Positions 12,974-17,192 of a stretch of DNA of 17,192 nt are shown piece after piece (positions within the stretch are counted from its first letter, which is position 1; the number at the start of each line of letters is the position of its first letter). The DNA is from HXMU1420-2 sp040830545 (GTDB lineage: Bacteria; Pseudomonadota; Alphaproteobacteria; Rhodobacterales; Rhodobacteraceae), in the NCBI GenBank assembly GCA_040830545.1, contig JBFOMB010000207.1, positions 1 through 17,192 on the forward strand. Reading direction: 5' to 3'. A model generated the notes under the pieces. That model was given only the letters and a program-made list of their open reading frames with translations. It was not told the origin of the DNA and did not search any database. Both the position numbers and the translations under genes were made by a program.

Positions 12974-13899
12974 CCGACCAACTCACCTATCCCGACGTAG
13001 TCAGCCTGGCCGTGCCGTTGTTCATCGCGCTGATCCTGGCCGAATTCATGTGGATCGCGATCAAGGGCCGGGGTGGGCGTTATGAAACGCGGGACGCGGT
13101 GACGTCGCTGGTGATGGGGGCCGGGAACGTGGCGGCGGGGCTGGTGCTGGGCTTTGTCGCCTGGGGGTTCTTCATGTGGCTTTGGCGCCTGACCCCGCTG
13201 GATCTGGGCACCAGTGTTTGGGTCGTGCTGGCCTGTTTCGTGCTGGACGATCTGCGCTATTACTGGGTGCACCGGTTCGGTCACCGCATCCGCTGGGTCT
13301 GGGCCAGCCATGTGAACCACCATTCCAGCCAGCACTACAACCTGACCACGGCGCTGCGGCAAACCTGGACCTCGACCTTCACGTTCATGATGGTGGTGCG
13401 CGCGCCCCTGATCTTGATCGGGTTTCACCCGGCGATGGTGTTGTTTGTGGGTGGCCTGAACCTGATCTACCAGTTCTGGATTCACACCGAAGCGATTGGC
13501 CGGATGCCCCGCTGGGTTGAGGCGATCATGAACACGCCCAGCCACCACCGCGTGCACCATGGGCGCAATGCGCGCTATCTGGATGCGAACTATGCGGGTG
13601 TTTTCATCATCTGGGACAAGTTGTTCGGAACATTTGTGCCGGAGTTGGACGAGGAAAAACCCGACTACGGGCTGGTGCACAACATTGCCACGTTCAACCC
13701 AATCCGCGTGGCGTTTCACGAATGGGTGGGCATTTTCAAAGACATCCTGCAGCCCGGGCTCACCTGGCGCGACCGCCTTATGTATTGCGTCGCCCCACCG
13801 GGGTGGAGCCATGACGGCAGCCGCGACACATCCGAAACCATCAAGGCGAAACATCTGATCCGCCACCCCGAAGACAGCGGCACGCCCGGTTTCCAATAA
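12970..13899 (+). CDS. Sterol desaturase / fatty acid hydroxylase family protein
   Basis: 309 residues, integral-membrane di-iron enzyme of PF04116. The histidine boxes are seen in order: HRFGH (101-105), HVNHH (114-118), a single His172 in WIHTEAIGR, and HHRVHH (192-197). Hydrophobic helices lie at about 10-30, 48-72, 80-95 and 138-165. Such enzymes hydroxylate or desaturate sterols, carotenoids or fatty acyl chains; the substrate here cannot be read. The start at 12970 overlaps the preceding gene by ATGA; an ATG eight codons earlier lies inside that gene and lacks a site. It ends 7 nt before a cluster of palindromes that separates it from convergent tag. Confidence 0.92.
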   Translation: MTDQLTYPDVVSLAVPLFIALILAEFMWIAIKGRGGRYETRDAVTSLVMGAGNVAAGLVLGFVAWGFFMWLWRLTPLDLGTSVWVVLACFVLDDLRYYWVHRFGHRIRWVWASHVNHHSSQHYNLTTALRQTWTSTFTFMMVVRAPLILIGFHPAMVLFVGGLNLIYQFWIHTEAIGRMPRWVEAIMNTPSHHRVHHGRNARYLDANYAGVFIIWDKLFGTFVPELDEEKPDYGLVHNIATFNPIRVAFHEWVGIFKDILQPGLTWRDRLMYCVAPPGWSHDGSRDTSETIKAKHLIRHPEDSGTPGFQ

Positions 13900-13906
13900 G
13901 GCGCAG

Positions 13907-13971
13907 GCGAATTGTCAACAATTCGCAGGCAAGTCGTCCACGACTTGCAGAAAATTCATCCATGAATTTTC
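13907..13971. repeat. Three tandem palindromes between convergent genes
   Basis: Three perfect hairpins stand side by side: 13907-13926 (GCGAATTG/CAATTCGC), 13929-13948 (GCAAGTCG/CGACTTGC) and 13950-13971 (GAAAATTCA/TGAATTTTC). Arms are 8, 8 and 9 bp, the loops are TCAA, TCCA and TCCA, and only 1-2 nt separate them. Their arms differ, yet the architecture is the same. They occupy the whole space between the desaturase stop and the tag stop. They could act as a bidirectional transcription end or belong to a repeated extragenic palindrome family. Confidence 0.85.
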
Positions 13972-13975
13972 TTCG

Positions 13976-14521
13976 CTACACCTCGGCGTGGCGCGGACAC
14001 CCCGTTAGGTGGTCATTCACTAGCCCACAGGCCTGCATCCAGGCATAAACGATGGTCGGTCCGCAGAACTTGAACCCTGCAGCCTTGAGGTCCTTCGAAA
14101 TCTGTTTGGACAGCGGCGTGTGGGCCGGCACCTCATCCCGTGTGGCCCAGGTGTTGCGGATCGGCGTGCCGTCCACATAGGCCCAACACCAATCCGAAAA
14201 GTCCCCCAACTCCAGCACCGCGCGGGCGTTGGTGATGGTCGCTTCGATCTTGCCCCGATGGCGGATAATGCCAGGATCACCCAAAAGACGCTGTACGTCC
14301 GCCTCGCCCCAGCCTGCAATGATCTCAGGATCAAACCCCTGAAACGCGTTCCGGAAATTGTCCCGCCGCTTCAATATCGTGATCCAGCTTAACCCCGCCT
14401 GAAACCCGTCCAGGATCAGCTTTTCCCACAGCGCGCGCCCGTCATATTCGGGCACGCCCCATTCCGTGTCGTGATAGGCGATGTAAATCGGGTCGGACCC
14501 CGGCCAGCCGCAGCGTTCCAT
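13976..14521 (-). CDS. tag: DNA-3-methyladenine glycosylase I
   Basis: Base-excision repair enzyme that removes 3-methyladenine from DNA. 181 residues, close to the E. coli length. MERCGW and IAYHDTEWGVPEYD match the family; zinc ligands are Cys4, His17, His171 and Cys175 (VNDHLTGC). The helix-hairpin-helix region includes IIRHRGKIEATITNARA. At the place of E. coli Glu38, which contacts the base, this protein has Asp38 (ILDGFQAGLSW), a conservative change. AAGGGG precedes the ATG at 14521. It diverges from the EAL gene, and its 3' end abuts the triple palindrome. Confidence 0.97.
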   Translation of the reverse strand: MERCGWPGSDPIYIAYHDTEWGVPEYDGRALWEKLILDGFQAGLSWITILKRRDNFRNAFQGFDPEIIAGWGEADVQRLLGDPGIIRHRGKIEATITNARAVLELGDFSDWCWAYVDGTPIRNTWATRDEVPAHTPLSKQISKDLKAAGFKFCGPTIVYAWMQACGLVNDHLTGCPRHAEV

Positions 14522-14635
14522 CCCTGCCCCTTTTGTCCAGAATTTGGTTCAATTGCAGACCTTAGCCGGATGTTTACCCGAATGGCCAATGCTTTGCGCA
14601 TCAGCATGAACATGCGCAGAAGGCAGGGCGCAAGA

Positions 14636-15472
14636 ATGGGTCGCAAAAAGTCGTTTGGGAACAGGCTGGAAGAGGTTGGCAACCCGTTGGACTCTGCGGT
14701 CGCGAATCGCGATGGCAGCATTCTGCAAATGGTGTCCGCCGCGGTGCGTCATGGCGAGGTGCGGTTGGCCTTTCAGCCCGTGATGCAGGCGCGCAATGAC
14801 GGTGTTGTGGCGTTCTATGAAAGCCTGCTGCGCGTACTGGACGCAACCGGCCGCGTTATCCCGGCTGGACAGTTCATGCCAAAGGTCGAGACCGAGGAAC
14901 TGGGCCGTGAACTGGATTGTGCTGCACTGAAACAGGGGCTGCATACGTTGACGCAGTTTCGCGATCTCCGCCTGTCAGTGAACATGTCGGCCCGGTCCAT
15001 CGGGTATCGCAAATGGATGCGAATACTGGATAAATTCCTGACCCAGGACCCTTCACTGGGCGAACGCCTGATCCTGGAAATCAGCGAAAAAAGCGCGATG
15101 AGCATGCCGGACATTGTCACCGGTTTCATGGCGGACATGCAGGCGCGCGGCATTGCCTTTGCCCTGGACGATTATGGGTCTGGGTCCATCGCAATCCGTC
15201 ATTTCCGCGAGTTTCTGTTCGACGCTGTCAAAATCCACGGTCAGTTCGTGCGTGGGATCAGCGGTGAACCTGCAAACCAACTGTTGGTCGGTGCGTTGAT
15301 CAAGGTCGCGCGGGAATTCGATATGTTCACGGTGGCCACATCCGTCGAATCCGCAGCAGATGCGGCCTTCCTTGTGCAAGTTGGTGCCGACTGCCTGCAA
15401 GGGTTCCAGTTCGGTGCGCCATCGATGACTCCACCCTGGTTGCCAGATCGCGCCGCGCGGGAAACCGCCTGA
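14636..15472 (+). CDS. Stand-alone EAL domain protein, probably catalytically altered
   Basis: 278 residues from ATG 14636; in-frame ATGs at 14570 and 14582 would add 22 or 18 residues, but the AGAAGG/CAGGG region before 14636 is the best binding site. One EAL domain (about 25-270), the cyclic-di-GMP phosphodiesterase fold, without GGDEF, sensor or membrane part. Kept: Glu62 (motif ESLLR), Asn116, Glu148 and Glu151 (EISE), Asp178-Asp179 (DDYGSG), Lys199, Gln255. Changed: the EGVE motif reads TSVE, so the first Glu is Thr235, and KID reads KIH. The first Glu is part of the catalytic set in active EAL enzymes, so this may be a c-di-GMP receptor or a dead enzyme. It is divergent from tag. Confidence 0.85.
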   Translation: MGRKKSFGNRLEEVGNPLDSAVANRDGSILQMVSAAVRHGEVRLAFQPVMQARNDGVVAFYESLLRVLDATGRVIPAGQFMPKVETEELGRELDCAALKQGLHTLTQFRDLRLSVNMSARSIGYRKWMRILDKFLTQDPSLGERLILEISEKSAMSMPDIVTGFMADMQARGIAFALDDYGSGSIAIRHFREFLFDAVKIHGQFVRGISGEPANQLLVGALIKVAREFDMFTVATSVESAADAAFLVQVGADCLQGFQFGAPSMTPPWLPDRAARETA

Positions 15473-15561
15473 TACACGGCGTAAGTAATTGCCGAAAAAC
15501 AGTTTCTCCGCCCATTGGATCGGTCGGGCCATCTCAAGTTGACCCTGCGCCACTCTGTCTG

Positions 15562-15590
15562 TTGCTGCATGTGCGAAACTTCGCTATGAC
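15562..15590 (+). promoter_or_regulatory. Candidate sigma70-type promoter for phaA
   Basis: TTGCTG (15562-15567) and TATGAC (15585-15590) have a 17-nt spacer. The predicted leader is about 95 nt. It is in the 220-nt gap after the EAL gene, which otherwise holds only a leader hairpin. Confidence rests on the spacing and on partial hexamer matches. Confidence 0.45.
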
Positions 15591-15617
15591 CCCCAATCAA
15601 TACGCCGGGAGACGTTG

Positions 15618-15641
15618 CCGGCAGAGGACTCGCCTCTCCGG
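15618..15641 (+). promoter_or_regulatory. Hairpin in the phaA leader
   Basis: CCGG-c-AGAGG (15618-15627) pairs with CCTCTCCGG (15633-15641) around an ACTCG loop, with a single bulged C. It lies about 50 nt before the phaA start. With no U-tract it is probably a leader structure and not a terminator. Confidence 0.4.
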
Positions 15642-15692
15642 TACACGTGCGCTTATTCTGGCCGCTGTAAACCGCAAGAGGAATCCTTTTCC

Positions 15693-16868
15693 ATGACAAA
15701 TGTCGTCATCGCCTCAGCCGCCCGTACTGCCGTTGGCAGCTTCGGGGGCAGCTTTGCCAATACCCCGGCTCACGATCTGGGCACCGCCGTTCTGGAAGCG
15801 CTGGTCGAACGCGCCGGCGTCGACAAATCCGACGTGTCTGAAACCATCCTGGGCCAGGTCCTGACCGCAGCGCAGGGCCAGAACCCGGCCCGTCAGGCCC
15901 ATATCAACGCAGGCTTGCCAAAGGAAAGCGCCGCGTGGGGCATCAACCAGGTCTGCGGTTCGGGTCTGCGTGCCGTGGCACTGGGGGCACAGCATATCCA
16001 GTTGGGTGACGCGGACATCGTCGCTGCGGGTGGTCAGGAAAACATGTCCATGAGCCCCCATGCCGCTGCATTGCGTCAGGGTCACAAGATGGGCGACATG
16101 TCCTACATCGACACGATGATCCGCGACGGCCTGTGGGACGCGTTCAATGGCTACCACATGGGTCAGACGGCGGAAAACGTGGCCGAGCAATGGCAGATCA
16201 GCCGCGACATGCAGGACGAATTTGCCGTTGCTTCACAGAACAAGGCTGAGGCAGCGCAAAATGCGGGCCGGTTCGAAGACGAGGTGATCCCGTTCACCAT
16301 CAAGACCCGCAAGGGTGACATCGTCATGGACAAGGACGAATACATCCGCCACGGCGCAACCATGGAAGCCATGCAGAAACTTCGTCCCGCCTTCACACGG
16401 GACGGTTCGGTCACGGCGGCCAACGCTTCGGGACTGAATGACGGCGCGGCTGGTGCCCTGCTGATGAGCGCGGACGAAGCCGAAAAGCGCGGGATTGAAC
16501 CGCTGGCGCGCATTGCGTCCTATGCCACGGCCGGCCTTGACCCGTCGATCATGGGTGTCGGGCCGATCTATGCCTCGCGCAAGGCGCTGGACAAGGCCGG
16601 TTGGGCCGCAAGCGATCTGGACCTGATCGAAGCCAACGAAGCCTTTGCCGCGCAGGCCTGCGCCGTGAACAAGGACATGGGCTGGGATCCGGAAAAGGTG
16701 AACGTGAACGGTGGCGCGATTGCTATTGGTCACCCCATCGGGGCCTCTGGCGCACGCATCCTGAACACGCTGCTGTTCGAAATGAAGCGTCGCGACGCCA
16801 AGAAGGGCCTCGCCACGTTGTGCATCGGCGGCGGCATGGGTGTCGCCATGTGCCTGGAACGCCCTTAA
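15693..16868 (+). CDS. phaA: Acetyl-CoA acetyltransferase (beta-ketothiolase)
   Basis: Condenses two acetyl-CoA to acetoacetyl-CoA, first step of polyhydroxybutyrate synthesis. 391 residues, the family length. Catalytic residues seen: Cys88 (NQVCGSGLRAVALG), His347 (GGAIAIGHPIGASGARIL) and Cys377 (CIGGGMGVAM); NEAFAAQA also matches. The ATG at 15693 is chosen because AAGAGGAA (15676-15683) precedes it and MTNVVIASAARTAVGSFGG is the normal start; an upstream in-frame ATG gives unrelated residues. phaB follows 171 nt downstream, so the pair makes (R)-3-hydroxybutyryl-CoA. No phaC is in view. Confidence 0.97.
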   Translation: MTNVVIASAARTAVGSFGGSFANTPAHDLGTAVLEALVERAGVDKSDVSETILGQVLTAAQGQNPARQAHINAGLPKESAAWGINQVCGSGLRAVALGAQHIQLGDADIVAAGGQENMSMSPHAAALRQGHKMGDMSYIDTMIRDGLWDAFNGYHMGQTAENVAEQWQISRDMQDEFAVASQNKAEAAQNAGRFEDEVIPFTIKTRKGDIVMDKDEYIRHGATMEAMQKLRPAFTRDGSVTAANASGLNDGAAGALLMSADEAEKRGIEPLARIASYATAGLDPSIMGVGPIYASRKALDKAGWAASDLDLIEANEAFAAQACAVNKDMGWDPEKVNVNGGAIAIGHPIGASGARILNTLLFEMKRRDAKKGLATLCIGGGMGVAMCLERP

Positions 16869-16880
16869 TCACGCTCTAAA

Positions 16881-16913
16881 ATGTCCGGGTGGTCGCTTTG
16901 GCCGCCCGGACAT
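16881..16913 (+). repeat. Stem-loop between phaA and phaB
   Basis: ATGTCCGGGTGGTC (16881-16894) pairs over 14 positions with 16900-16913, including two G-U pairs on the plus-strand RNA, around a GCTTT loop. It starts 12 nt after the phaA stop. No U-tract follows, so it is more likely an mRNA 3'-end stabiliser or partial attenuator setting the phaA/phaB ratio than a complete terminator. Confidence 0.65.
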
Positions 16914-16961
16914 CCGGTCCACCCGCGATTGAATCGCACCTCAACCGCGACATTTGGACCA

Positions 16962-16984
16962 CGCAATAAAATTGCGAATTGACA
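16962..16984 (+). promoter_or_regulatory. Palindrome next to a TTGACA upstream of phaB
   Basis: CGCAAT-AAA-ATTGCG (16962-16976) is a perfect 15-nt palindrome, followed two bases later by TTGACA (16979-16984). TATCAA follows with a 14-nt spacer, too short for a convincing promoter. It may be an operator for a separate phaB promoter. Confidence 0.25.
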
Positions 16985-17039
16985 GCCAAGACGGCAATTA
17001 TCAAACACACGATCAGAAAACTTTGACTGGAGGAAGTCC

Positions 17040-17192
17040 ATGGCACGAGTCGCCCTTGTCACCGGTGGATCCCGCGGGATCGGCGCCGCAATTTCGAAAG
17101 CGCTGAGCGCGGCAGGCTGCTCGGTTGCGGCCTCATACGCGGGCAATGACGAGGCCGCCGCAGCCTTTACCGCGGAAACCGGCATCAAGACC
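17040..17192 (+). CDS. phaB: Acetoacetyl-CoA reductase, N-terminal part
   Basis: First 51 codons; the gene runs off the right edge. The NADPH-binding start MARVALVTGGSRGIGAAISK has the short-chain dehydrogenase motif TGGSRGIG (8-15), and SVAASYAGNDEAA follows as in PhaB proteins. It reduces acetoacetyl-CoA to (R)-3-hydroxybutyryl-CoA for polyhydroxybutyrate. GGAGGAA (17029-17035) is 4 nt before the ATG. Its place after phaA supports PhaB over the fatty-acid enzyme FabG, which has the same fold. The catalytic Ser-Tyr-Lys lies outside the window. Confidence 0.93.
   Translation, partial: MARVALVTGGSRGIGAAISKALSAAGCSVAASYAGNDEAAAAFTAETGIKT

Noticed and set aside
12745..13896. 383-codon minus-strand frame antisense to the desaturase-family gene, His-rich
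   Set aside because: The composition mirrors the histidine boxes and GC3 bias of the plus-strand gene; no domain, no ribosome binding site.
13907..13971. Possible CRISPR-like array
   Set aside because: The three units have different arms, 1-2 nt separators and no spacers; they are tandem palindromes.
15562..15577. PhaR operator (CTGC-N3-GCAG type) upstream of phaA
   Set aside because: The region has TGC-ATG-TGC direct repeats but not the inverted CTGC/GCAG half-sites.
15615..15692. Longer N-terminus for the thiolase
   Set aside because: The upstream residues are not thiolase-like, and the leader hairpin and ribosome binding site lie in this stretch.
16881..16913. Intrinsic terminator after phaA
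   Set aside because: The stem is strong but is followed by CCGGTCC, without a U-tract; kept as a stem-loop only.

Overview
The window looks like chromosome from a Roseobacter-type alphaproteobacterium (Rhodobacteraceae). The pointers are the sequence character of the ribosomal proteins, small DUF1127 proteins, an argH/tlpA divergent pair, a phaA-phaB polyhydroxybutyrate pair and high GC. No rRNA, tRNA, CRISPR array, IS element or prophage gene is visible.

Left third (about 1-6060, all minus strand): the distal S10 and spc ribosomal protein cluster, transcribed rpmC, rpsQ, rplN, rplX, rplE, rpsN, rpsH, rplF, rplR, rpsE, rpmD, and then rplO after an interruption. Between rpmD and rplO lie two DUF1127 genes, two closely similar intrinsic terminators, a candidate small RNA carrying an exact CCUCCUCCC motif just after the second DUF1127 gene, and a good promoter for rplO. 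The cluster therefore looks split into separately transcribed units. Two further gaps inside it (rpsQ-rplN and rplR-rpsE) hold strong stem-loops.

Middle (about 6187-9968): a minus-strand 2-oxoglutarate/Fe(II) oxygenase of the TIGR02466 type diverges from a plus-strand cassette. The cassette has two tandem paralogous surface-lipoprotein-like genes followed by a Slam outer-membrane protein (TPR plus DUF560-type barrel). This resembles a compact type XI secretion (Slam) locus with two small cargo proteins and no TonB-dependent receptor in view. The promoter upstream of the first cargo gene is flanked by two palindromes that share a core. This is the best candidate for an undescribed system here.

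Right half: a minus-strand set argH, small lipoprotein, DUF2834 membrane protein. argH faces tlpA (periplasmic thioredoxin) across only 19 bp, and the two ribosome binding sites form one palindrome. Then come a membrane-anchored hypothetical protein overlapping a sterol-desaturase-family hydroxylase, three tandem palindromes between convergent genes, tag (3-methyladenine glycosylase), a stand-alone EAL protein with a changed catalytic motif, and phaA followed by phaB, which runs off the right edge.
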